DNA of 64,000 bases from JAVBNF01 sp031551725 (lineage in GTDB: Bacteria > Bacteroidota > Bacteroidia > Bacteroidales > P3): positions 1-64,000 of the forward strand of contig JAVBNF010000033.1 in the NCBI GenBank assembly GCA_031551725.1. The letters run 5' to 3'. Made by a program: the position numbers and the translations under genes. This document shows positions 8,418-15,909 of this stretch, piece by piece (the first letter of the stretch is position 1; each line of letters starts with the position of its first letter). Below the pieces are notes generated by a model. That model saw only the letters and a program-made list of their open reading frames with translations. It searched no databases and was not told the DNA's origin.

Positions 8418-8969
8418 ATGAAATTTCCTTTCGGATATCTTATTATAGCGGCAGTTGCTGTTTTCGCAGCAACTGCATGCTCTTCCCACGAAGAACCAAT
8501 TGCATTTGACGCTGACGCGCCAACTCAAACAATGAAAGATGTGGACATGTTTCAAAGCGATTCCGGCGTTCTGCAAATGAAAATCAAAGCTCCCGTTGTC
8601 GAAAATTATGAAATCGACGAAAATAAAACAAAAGTCGATATTCAGAAATTTCCAAAAGGAATAAATGTCACTTTTTTCAATGCAAAAGGCCAAATTACGG
8701 TCATTGCTGTTGCCAAAGAAGCCATTCATTATCCCAGTCAAAAACGAATGGAAATGTATAAAGACGTGGTTGTTCGCGACTATCGCAAAGGAGATACGCT
8801 TTATACCGATGAGTTAATTTGGGATCAGAATAAGTCGGTTATCTATTCAAACAAGCCGGTTCGCCAAGTGATGCGAGACGGTAGCCTCTTGAGAGGAGAC
8901 GGTTTCGATTCCGATGACAACATGAACGAAATCCGCTTGCGCCGTCCGCGCGGTGTTCAGGTATTCTAA
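8418..8969 (+). CDS. lptC: LptC-like LPS export lipoprotein
   Basis: A 183-residue protein of the LptC/OstA-like fold, which in LPS transport passes LPS from the LptBFG transporter to the periplasmic bridge. A lipobox (FAATAC) ends the N-terminal hydrophobic stretch, so it is probably a lipoprotein here, whereas E. coli LptC keeps a membrane anchor. The body shows the repeated short beta strands of the family (VDIQKFPKGINVTFFNAKGQ; MYKDVVVRDYRKGDTLYTDE). The position ahead of a CNNM/CBS protein is the usual Bacteroidota arrangement. Confidence 0.82.
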   Translation: MKFPFGYLIIAAVAVFAATACSSHEEPIAFDADAPTQTMKDVDMFQSDSGVLQMKIKAPVVENYEIDENKTKVDIQKFPKGINVTFFNAKGQITVIAVAKEAIHYPSQKRMEMYKDVVVRDYRKGDTLYTDELIWDQNKSVIYSNKPVRQVMRDGSLLRGDGFDSDDNMNEIRLRRPRGVQVF

Positions 8970-8973
8970 GCCA

Positions 8974-10257
8974 ATGGAAGAACAGTCCGTTATTATCTTT
9001 ATCTGCCTCATTTTTTCAGCCCTTTTTTCAGGGATTGAAATTGCTTTTATTTCTTCCAACAAACTGAAAATAGAAGTGGACCGCAACAGCGGAATCTGGT
9101 CGGCAGCAGTACTTTCGCGCTTTACGCAAATGCCATCCAAATTAATTACAGCACTTTTGGTTGGAAATAACATTGCCCTCGTTATCTATGGCATCTATAC
9201 AGCTAAATTTTTAACGCCCTGGATTGAAGACTGGCTGCCAATAAATTCCGATGGCCTAACTTTGATTTTTCAAACATTAATCGGAACCTTTTTTATTGTT
9301 ATTTTTGCAGAATTTCTTCCAAAAATACTATTTCGTATTAATGCCAACCGGACACTGAGTTTTTTCGCGCCGTTTATTATTTTAACGTATTACGTGCTCT
9401 ATCCCATTGTTTTTGCATTCTTGCGTTTCAGCGATTTTATTCTCAAACATCTTTTCCGCGTTCCGGAAGCGCAAATCAAAAACGAACAACGCTTCACCCC
9501 TATCGATATCGATCATTACATCAATGAATTTAACACGGCCGGCCGTTATGAGAACGACATCAGCCAGGAAATTCAAATGGTACAAAATGTAATGGACTTG
9601 AAAAATGTGCGTGTGCGCGAATGTATGGTGCCGCGTCCGGAAATTGTTGCCATGGAAATTCATTCGCCTTTGAGCGAAATCAATCAAAAAATGATTGACA
9701 CCGGTCTTTCCAAAGTTTTAATTTACAAAGAAAATATTGATAATATCGTGGGTTATGTGCATGCGTTCGACATGTTCAAAAAGCCACAAAATATCCGCAC
9801 GATTCTCAGGGAAATAAGCACCGTTCCGGAAGCTCTTTCGGCAAATAAGCTCCTAAAATCCATGATTGATGAGCACAAAAGTATTGCCGTTGTTGTGGAT
9901 GAATTCGGCGGAACATCGGGCATTGTGGCATTAGAGGATCTGATGGAAGAAATTTTCGGCGAAATTGAAGACGAATTCGATAGCGCCGATTTATTCGAAA
10001 AACAACTACCCGATGGCAAATTTATCTTTTCCGGCCGTATGGAAATCGATTATCTGAACGAAAAATACAACCTGAATTTACCCACTTCTGATGAATACGA
10101 AACACTCGGAGGCTTAATTACATTCGAGCATCAAAGTATTCCTGCAAAAAATGAAGAAATCATGATTGAACATTTCAGCTTCCGCGTGCTGCAAGCAACA
10201 GACACACGCGTGGAAAAAGTGTTATTGACAAAAACAAAAAATAGTTTATCAAAATGA
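8974..10257 (+). CDS. CNNM/CBS/CorC-HlyC family membrane protein
   Basis: A transporter-like protein of the former 'hemolysin' family, related to CorC/CNNM Mg2+ transporters and to GldE. An N-terminal CNNM domain with about four membrane segments (about residues 1-150, including LIGTFFIVIFAEFLPKILF) is followed by a CBS pair with the signature VVVDEFGGTSGIVALEDLME, then the CorC_HlyC C-terminal domain. The start is placed at the ATG at 8974 (MEEQSVII), four bases after the lptC stop, rather than the upstream ATG at 8953, which would overlap lptC. The stop overlaps the next start (ATGA). Ion specificity is not predictable. Confidence 0.85.
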   Translation: MEEQSVIIFICLIFSALFSGIEIAFISSNKLKIEVDRNSGIWSAAVLSRFTQMPSKLITALLVGNNIALVIYGIYTAKFLTPWIEDWLPINSDGLTLIFQTLIGTFFIVIFAEFLPKILFRINANRTLSFFAPFIILTYYVLYPIVFAFLRFSDFILKHLFRVPEAQIKNEQRFTPIDIDHYINEFNTAGRYENDISQEIQMVQNVMDLKNVRVRECMVPRPEIVAMEIHSPLSEINQKMIDTGLSKVLIYKENIDNIVGYVHAFDMFKKPQNIRTILREISTVPEALSANKLLKSMIDEHKSIAVVVDEFGGTSGIVALEDLMEEIFGEIEDEFDSADLFEKQLPDGKFIFSGRMEIDYLNEKYNLNLPTSDEYETLGGLITFEHQSIPAKNEEIMIEHFSFRVLQATDTRVEKVLLTKTKNSLSK

Positions 10258-10643
10258 GCGAATTAAATTTTCCGGTTAATTTAACCAAAGAAATAGAGCA
10301 CAAAGTAAGCAGTGAAGATACTGCAGCCGCTTACGGCTCCGGACTTATCGAAGTATTTGCAACGCCTGCCATGATTGCCTTGATGGAAAATGCGGCACAA
10401 TTAAGTGTTGACAAATTTCTTGCCGAAGGACAATCGACGGTTGGTATCGAAATCAACGTGAAACACGTAAAAGCAAGTCCGGTAGGCATGCGCATCAAAT
10501 GCAAATCCGTTTTAACGAAAGTGGACGGAAAACGTTTGTATTTCGACATTACCGCCGAAGACGAAAAAGGCGTGATCGGAACTGCGGAGCACATCCGCTA
10601 TGTGATTGATATCGAAAAATTCATGCAAAAACTTTCCGAATAG
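10254..10643 (+). CDS. Hotdog-fold thioesterase-like protein
   Basis: A 129-residue single hotdog domain resembling the fluoroacetyl-CoA thioesterase (FlK-like) family, with the central helix ATPAMIALMENAAQLSVDKFL and the strand VGIEINVKHVKASPVGM. Likely substrate is a small acyl-CoA; unknown. Start and stop are both coupled to the neighbours (ATGA at 10254-10257, TAGTG at 10641-10645). Confidence 0.8.
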   Translation: MSELNFPVNLTKEIEHKVSSEDTAAAYGSGLIEVFATPAMIALMENAAQLSVDKFLAEGQSTVGIEINVKHVKASPVGMRIKCKSVLTKVDGKRLYFDITAEDEKGVIGTAEHIRYVIDIEKFMQKLSE

Positions 10644-11788
10644 TGCAATTAACCGTTACCACATTAAAAGGACTCGAAGCTGTTTTAGCCAAAGAACTCG
10701 AAAGTTTAGGCGCACAAAACATCAGCATTTTAAACCGCGCAGTGGGTTGTGAAGGTGATTTGGAATTTGTTTACAAAGCCAATTATTGCTGCCGTACTGC
10801 TATCCATGTGCTAAAACCGGTTGTTGAATTTGACATCAAGGATCAAGCTGCTTTTTACGATGCCGCTTACGATGTCGCTTGGGAAAAAATGTTTGCCGTC
10901 GATTGCAAAACGACCATTGATTCGTTTGTTTTCGAATCGGTTTTTACGCACAGCCGTTTCCTTTCCCAACGCTTGAAAGATGCTATTTGCGACCGCTTGC
11001 GCAAAAAATTCAACCAACGTCCGATCATCGAAAATATCTATCCGGAAATCCGGTTGGTGGTGCATTTAAACCGCAATCACTGTATTATCTCTCTTGATAG
11101 TTCCGGACAATCATTGCATAAACGCGGTTACCGCGCTGTGATGCACCAAGCGCCCATCAACGAAGTCCTGGCAGCCGGCTTAATCAAATTGGCAGCATGG
11201 GACGAAAAGACTACTTTTTACGATCCGATGTGCGGATCGGGGACCTTACTGATGGAAGCAGCCATGCTTGCCGCAAATATTCCGGCGCAATATTATCGAA
11301 AAGGTTTCGCTTTCGAATATTGGAACGATTTCGATCCCATGCTTTGGAAAAAAATCAAAGAGGCCTGTGATGCAGACATTCACGATCCTGAATGTGAAAT
11401 TTACGGAAGTGATATTTCGCAGTTAAATCTAAATTTGGCTATGACCAATATTCAAAAAGCCAAACTTCACCATGATATTACTTTAAAAAAGGCCGATTTT
11501 CTCGAATCTGAGCCGCCAAGTGAGAACGGCTTGATGATTTTCAATCCTCCGTATGGAGAACGTTTGAAAATCGAAGATATGATTGATTTCTACAAAGAGA
11601 TTGGCAACACCATGAAACGCCGCTACGCCGGCTGGGATGCATGGATGATCAGCTCCGACCTCGAAGCCTTGAAATTCGTTGGCCTCCGCCCTTCCCGAAA
11701 AATCGCGTTAAGCAACGGGAAACTGGAATGCAAGTTTGAGAAATTCAGCTTGTATGAAGGGGAAAAATATTCATCAACAGAAGAATAA
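10643..11788 (+). CDS. THUMP-domain class I RNA methyltransferase (RlmL/YpsC-like)
   Basis: A 381-residue SAM-dependent RNA N2-guanine methyltransferase. An N-terminal ferredoxin-like/THUMP region (about residues 1-155) is followed by a Rossmann methyltransferase domain with SAM-binding DPMCGSGT (194-201) and catalytic NPPYGERL (301-308). The length and motifs fit the YpsC or RlmL N-half family acting on 23S rRNA; the exact site is not determined. The start codon is GTG, overlapping the previous stop. It is the last gene of the run before a strong terminator. Confidence 0.9.
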   Translation: MQLTVTTLKGLEAVLAKELESLGAQNISILNRAVGCEGDLEFVYKANYCCRTAIHVLKPVVEFDIKDQAAFYDAAYDVAWEKMFAVDCKTTIDSFVFESVFTHSRFLSQRLKDAICDRLRKKFNQRPIIENIYPEIRLVVHLNRNHCIISLDSSGQSLHKRGYRAVMHQAPINEVLAAGLIKLAAWDEKTTFYDPMCGSGTLLMEAAMLAANIPAQYYRKGFAFEYWNDFDPMLWKKIKEACDADIHDPECEIYGSDISQLNLNLAMTNIQKAKLHHDITLKKADFLESEPPSENGLMIFNPPYGERLKIEDMIDFYKEIGNTMKRRYAGWDAWMISSDLEALKFVGLRPSRKIALSNGKLECKFEKFSLYEGEKYSSTEE

Positions 11789-11823
11789 AATGAGAAATCC
11801 CCCATTTATGGGGATAACTTTAT

Positions 11824-11868
11824 CAGCCAATCCTCAAAATCACTATTTGTGGGGATTGGCTGTTTTTT
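11824..11868 (+). terminator. Rho-independent terminator closing the mntP-to-methyltransferase run
   Basis: CAGCCAATCC (11824-11833) pairs with GGATTGGCTG (11853-11862), followed by TTTTTT. Confidence 0.85.
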
Positions 11869-11878
11869 AATTATACAG

Positions 11879-11886
11879 TACTTTTG
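11879..11886 (+). promoter_or_regulatory. Putative -7 box of the TonB receptor operon (TACTTTTG)
   Basis: Exact TAnnTTTG match lying between the terminator and the ATG at 11912. Confidence 0.5.
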
Positions 11887-11911
11887 CATTCTAAATTCAA
11901 GAAAAATTTAA

Positions 11912-14314
11912 ATGCTCTCAAGTACCAAGTTTTTAAGCATCCTTTTTGTTTGTTTAAGTTTTTTTCATAGCATCTTTGCCGAAACGGTTAAAACCGGAAC
12001 GATTTCCGGACATATCTATACATCAAGCAAACAGCCGGCTATTGCTGTTGTTGTGGGCATTGAAGGCACTTCTTACCACAGTACGAGCAACGCAAAAGGC
12101 GAATTCAAAATTCAACTTCCGGCAGGAAATTATACACTTGCAACCTCTTCCATCGAATACGAAGACCAACGGCAAAGCATTTCTTTAAAAGCCGGGCAAG
12201 AAGTTAAACTATCGATTGTTGTCTCACCAAAAATGCACCAACTCAAGGAATTTGAAGTGGTAAGCAAATCTAACAACCAGCTTGTTCGCGAACAAGCGTT
12301 CAATGTTGCTGCCGTTGATGCGGCGAAATTGTACAATTCATCAGCAAATTTAAATCAATCGTTAAACAAATCTACCGGCATCCGTATTCGCGAAGAAGGC
12401 GGCGTAGGTTCAGCCTACAGCTTTTCGCTAAACGGTTTTTCGGGAAAACAAATCAAATTTTTCTTCGATGGAGTGCCGTTGGATAATTTCGGATCGTCTT
12501 GGGGATTAAGCTCCATTCCTGCAAATTCAATCGAGCGAATTGAAATATACAAAGGAGTGCTTCCCATTCAATTAGGCGGCGATGCGTTGGGCGGAGCAGT
12601 AAATATTGTGAGCAGAAACGATATGAATTATCTGGATGCATCGTATACGATCGGCTCTTTCAACACGCACAAACTCGCTATTAGCGGCGCTTATACACAT
12701 GCGAAAACAGGTTTTACCGTTCGAGCAAATACATTTTTCAATTATTCCGACAACAGTTATAAAGTTTATGTTCCCATTCTCGATTTGCAAACCAATCAGA
12801 AAGGTCCGGAACAGTGGGTAAATCGTTTTCACGACCATTACCGCGGCGAAGGCATTAAAATCGAAACCGGTTTAAGTGGAAAATCATACGCCGATTATTT
12901 ATTATTCGGTTTTATCCTTTCGGAAGATAAAAAAGACATTCAAACGGGCGTCACGATGGAGTCTGTTTACGGTGCAAAAACGTCCAATTCGCAATCGTTT
13001 ATTCCGTCCGTTCGTTACAAAAAAAGCAATTTATTTGTTGAAGGCCTTACGCTTACGGCATATGCGGCCTTTAATCAAACCGACTACACCTATATCGACA
13101 CCACGCCGCGCCGCTATAATTGGCTTGGCAACTGGGTTTCTTCCTTAAACGGCGGCGAAACAAGCCGTTCATTGCTGCATCTCAAAAATCAAGAAGAACT
13201 TGCAAATGCAAATCTGAATTATGAATTGAACGAACATCATTCATTAGGTTTTAATTATACTTTTTCGCATTTGGACAGAAAATCAAATGATGATATGGAT
13301 CCCGGAAATTTGATGCATAAAATTCCCCAATCGTTAAGTAAAAACATTGCGGCACTTGGCTGGACGGTTAAGTACGATCGATGGAATTTGAACGTATTTG
13401 GAAAAATGTATCAAATGCAAGGGAATTCGTCTAAATATGTGGATATGTACACCACAACTCAACGTTTGGAAAAAATAACGGCTAACTTTCTGAATTTCGG
13501 ATATGGAACAGCGTTCACGTATTTTATTCTCCAAAATTTACAAGCCAAAATTTCTTACGAACATACTTATCGTCTTCCTTCCGGAGATGAGATGTTCGGC
13601 GACGGATTATTCAACATCCAAAATCCCGATTTAAAACCCGAAAATAGCGATAATTTCAATTTAGGTGCAAGTTATACATATAAATTGGATGAACATGTTT
13701 TCAATATTGAATCGAATTTTTTATATCGAAATTCCAAGGACTACATTCAAAAAGAATTGAAAGATCCTACCACGCAGTATGTGAATTTGGGAGCCGTGAA
13801 AACCATCGGCGTTGAAGGAACTCTGAAATATTCATGGAAACAACGATTCCACGCCGAAATTGATGCAACCTGGCAAAAAGCAACCGACAATATGCCAACC
13901 ATCACAACAACCGGACTTGTTGGCGCGGGAACGAAGAAAAATTTAACATACAAAGACCAGCTTCCAAACACGCCTTACCTTTTCGGAAACATGCAAATTG
14001 GTTACGATTTCAAAGACCTGTTTTTCAAAAAAACAAAATGTTCGCTTAACTACGATTTGGTTTATGTTCACGATTATTATTTATCGTGGCCGAGTTTAGG
14101 TTCTAAAAGCAGCAAGAGCATTATTCCGCAACAGCTCACACATAATGTTTCCATTGCATACAGTTTACAAGATGAACGTTACAATATTGCTTTCGAATGT
14201 GTGAATTTGACCAACGAAAAAGTATACGACAGCTATATGCTGCAAAAACCCGGACGTGCGTTTTACCTTACATTACGCTATGCATTTAAATATCAATCCA
14301 AGAAAAATAATTAA
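11912..14314 (+). CDS. TonB-dependent outer-membrane receptor
   Basis: An 800-residue active-transport receptor. A signal peptide is followed by a carboxypeptidase-regulatory-like Ig domain (GTISGHIYTSSKQPAIAVVV, about residues 28-112), a possible TonB box (LKEFEVVSK), a plug domain with SLNGFSGKQIKFFFDGVPL and ERIEIYKGVLPIQLGGDALGG, and a C-terminal 22-strand-type barrel ending in a strand with aromatic residues (RAFYLTLRYAFKY). It is followed after 11 bases by a DUF4374 lipoprotein, a pairing seen in iron/haem or siderophore uptake loci. The substrate is inferred only from that context. No SusD partner is present, so glycan uptake is less likely. Confidence 0.92.
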   Translation: MLSSTKFLSILFVCLSFFHSIFAETVKTGTISGHIYTSSKQPAIAVVVGIEGTSYHSTSNAKGEFKIQLPAGNYTLATSSIEYEDQRQSISLKAGQEVKLSIVVSPKMHQLKEFEVVSKSNNQLVREQAFNVAAVDAAKLYNSSANLNQSLNKSTGIRIREEGGVGSAYSFSLNGFSGKQIKFFFDGVPLDNFGSSWGLSSIPANSIERIEIYKGVLPIQLGGDALGGAVNIVSRNDMNYLDASYTIGSFNTHKLAISGAYTHAKTGFTVRANTFFNYSDNSYKVYVPILDLQTNQKGPEQWVNRFHDHYRGEGIKIETGLSGKSYADYLLFGFILSEDKKDIQTGVTMESVYGAKTSNSQSFIPSVRYKKSNLFVEGLTLTAYAAFNQTDYTYIDTTPRRYNWLGNWVSSLNGGETSRSLLHLKNQEELANANLNYELNEHHSLGFNYTFSHLDRKSNDDMDPGNLMHKIPQSLSKNIAALGWTVKYDRWNLNVFGKMYQMQGNSSKYVDMYTTTQRLEKITANFLNFGYGTAFTYFILQNLQAKISYEHTYRLPSGDEMFGDGLFNIQNPDLKPENSDNFNLGASYTYKLDEHVFNIESNFLYRNSKDYIQKELKDPTTQYVNLGAVKTIGVEGTLKYSWKQRFHAEIDATWQKATDNMPTITTTGLVGAGTKKNLTYKDQLPNTPYLFGNMQIGYDFKDLFFKKTKCSLNYDLVYVHDYYLSWPSLGSKSSKSIIPQQLTHNVSIAYSLQDERYNIAFECVNLTNEKVYDSYMLQKPGRAFYLTLRYAFKYQSKKNN

Positions 14315-14325
14315 TAATTTCAAAT

Positions 14326-15543
14326 ATGAAAACAAATTTCAAAACACTTTTATGTAGCGCTCTCATTGGAAGTATCGGTTTTACTTCGTGCAGCAAAGAC
14401 AATTCAAACGGAAACGACACCGCAGAACCCTATGTTCTCTGCCTTGCGGTTGCAGGATCGGGCTATGACCACACCTACTATGCTGTAACCACCGCCGATT
14501 TGATGTCAGGCGAAATTTCGCCGAGAAACAATGGAATTGAACAAACGGGATACCGCGATTTCGAGCAAGGAAATCAAACACTCTTCAGCATCGGCGGATT
14601 GGGCGTTGCCAATGTTAACCTTATCACACGCGGTTCTGACGGGAATTTGCAAACTTCCGGAAACTTTGTGTTCGACAAAAACTTAAGTTTATTCGAACAA
14701 GCGGATGCCAATACCATGCTTGGAATGGCGCTTCCACTGACTCCTGCAGACGGCGACACATTTCTATTTTACAAAGTCGATATCACAACCGGCGCTATTC
14801 TTTCTTCTGTAAAACGCAGCATGGATCCGATCAAAGTTCCCGAATGGCCAACCATGAGCGGCATGAGCATTTCCAACGGAAAAGTATACATGACCTACGT
14901 CCCGATGAATCCGACAACTTATGCAACTCCTTATACAGACACTACTTATGTGGCCGTTTATTCTTATCCTGAATTGGAATTTATCACCGTGATGAAAGAC
15001 ACGCGTACAGGTCCTGCCGGCTCGTTTAACGCTTTCAACGGTATTTTGAAAGTTGAGAATGGCGATATGTATGTGATGTCGAATTCTTCGCTTGCCAATG
15101 GCTTTTCTCAAAGCACTAAAAATGCGGCATTCTTGCGTATTCCAAATGAAAATACAAGTTTCGACAACTATTATTTCGATTTCGAAACAAAATCAGGTGG
15201 ACTTAAACCTGCACATTTCAAATACATCGGCAATAACTTAGTGCTTGTAGAAGTGAGTACTATAAATCCGCAAACGTTGGATAATCAATGGTCGGATGCA
15301 AAACTCAAAACGTGTATTGTCGATTTGAATGCACAAACCATTACAGATGTTACCGGAATTCCGGTTCATGATGGCAATGGCGCCCGTCGTTTTGCAGCGT
15401 TTGTTGAAAATGGATTGGTGTATGTCCCTATTACAACTTCTACCGGCATATTCATTTATCAAGTAAATCCTACAACGGCTCAAGCCGTAAAAGGTGCTGA
15501 AATCAGTGCAAGTTTTGCTGCCGGAGTGTTTAAAATTAACTAA
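14326..15543 (+). CDS. DUF4374-domain lipoprotein
   Basis: A 405-residue surface or periplasmic lipoprotein with lipobox GFTSC at about residue 22 and the DUF4374 start (PYVLCLAVAGSGYDHTYYAV). The protein looks like a repeated-blade beta structure. It is co-transcribed with the TonB receptor and probably helps bind or process its ligand (inferred). A terminator follows directly, so the PepSY-type gene often found in such loci is absent. Confidence 0.85.
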   Translation: MKTNFKTLLCSALIGSIGFTSCSKDNSNGNDTAEPYVLCLAVAGSGYDHTYYAVTTADLMSGEISPRNNGIEQTGYRDFEQGNQTLFSIGGLGVANVNLITRGSDGNLQTSGNFVFDKNLSLFEQADANTMLGMALPLTPADGDTFLFYKVDITTGAILSSVKRSMDPIKVPEWPTMSGMSISNGKVYMTYVPMNPTTYATPYTDTTYVAVYSYPELEFITVMKDTRTGPAGSFNAFNGILKVENGDMYVMSNSSLANGFSQSTKNAAFLRIPNENTSFDNYYFDFETKSGGLKPAHFKYIGNNLVLVEVSTINPQTLDNQWSDAKLKTCIVDLNAQTITDVTGIPVHDGNGARRFAAFVENGLVYVPITTSTGIFIYQVNPTTAQAVKGAEISASFAAGVFKIN

Positions 15544-15563
15544 AATATTTTCATTGTAATGAA

Positions 15564-15595
15564 AAGGCCGTAGGATTTTCTTCTACGGCCTTTTT
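15564..15595 (+). terminator. Rho-independent terminator after the DUF4374 gene
   Basis: Perfect 10-base arms AAGGCCGTAG/CTACGGCCTT (15564-15573/15583-15592), then TTTT. Confidence 0.88.
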
Positions 15596-15603
15596 ATTGG
15601 GTG

Positions 15604-15692
15604 GGATTGCGCGGTGACGCTGCGCGTATTGTCAGCTTCGCTGACGGTTCTTCGCGGATTTGCGCGGATGACGCTGATTTTCGCAGATTTTT
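15604..15692 (+). repeat. Dispersed intergenic repeat, copy 2
   Basis: Begins GGATTGCGCGGTGACGCTGC, contains the palindrome GTCAGCTTCGCTGAC and ends in GCAGATTTTTA. Nearly identical in order and spacing to the reverse complement of 2200-2286. Confidence 0.8.
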
Positions 15693-15732
15693 ATTTCTCT
15701 GTGTCCTTTGTGTGCTCTGTGGTTTATCTTTT

Positions 15733-15812
15733 CATTGCGCGGTAACGCTACGCGTATTGTCAGCTTCGCAGACGGGGGCATCGCAGATTTGCACGGATAA
15801 TTCGGATTTTTA
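15733..15812 (+). repeat. Dispersed intergenic repeat, copy 3
   Basis: ATTGCGCGGTAACGCTACGC followed by GTATTGTCAGCTTCGCAGACGG (as two parts). A direct repeat of copy 2, about 40 bases downstream of it, with one arm of the core palindrome changed. Confidence 0.75.
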
Positions 15813-15846
15813 GCCTCAAAACAGTTAAAAGAAAAAAACGGAGTAA

Positions 15847-15883
15847 ACAAAAAACGCCCCCCGAAATTCCGAGAGGCGTTTTT
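15847..15883 (-). terminator. Terminator of the minus-strand OmpA/TPR gene
   Basis: AAAACGCC (15851-15858) pairs with GGCGTTTT (15875-15882). On the minus strand the stem is followed by a T-rich tract (complement of ACAAAAAA). Confidence 0.7.
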
Positions 15884-15909
15884 CACTATGAAATAACTAT
15901 CAAAATCAA

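Larger units (their letters stand above)
15596..15909. other. Intergenic region between convergent genes, repeat-filled
   Basis: This spacer of over 300 bases holds two copies of the dispersed ~87-base repeat in the same orientation and a second terminator serving the minus-strand gene. A 70-residue open frame at 15601-15813 consists only of translated repeat and is not called. Confidence 0.75.

Noticed and set aside
15601..15813. 70-residue open frame in the spacer
   Set aside because: Made entirely of two copies of an intergenic repeat.
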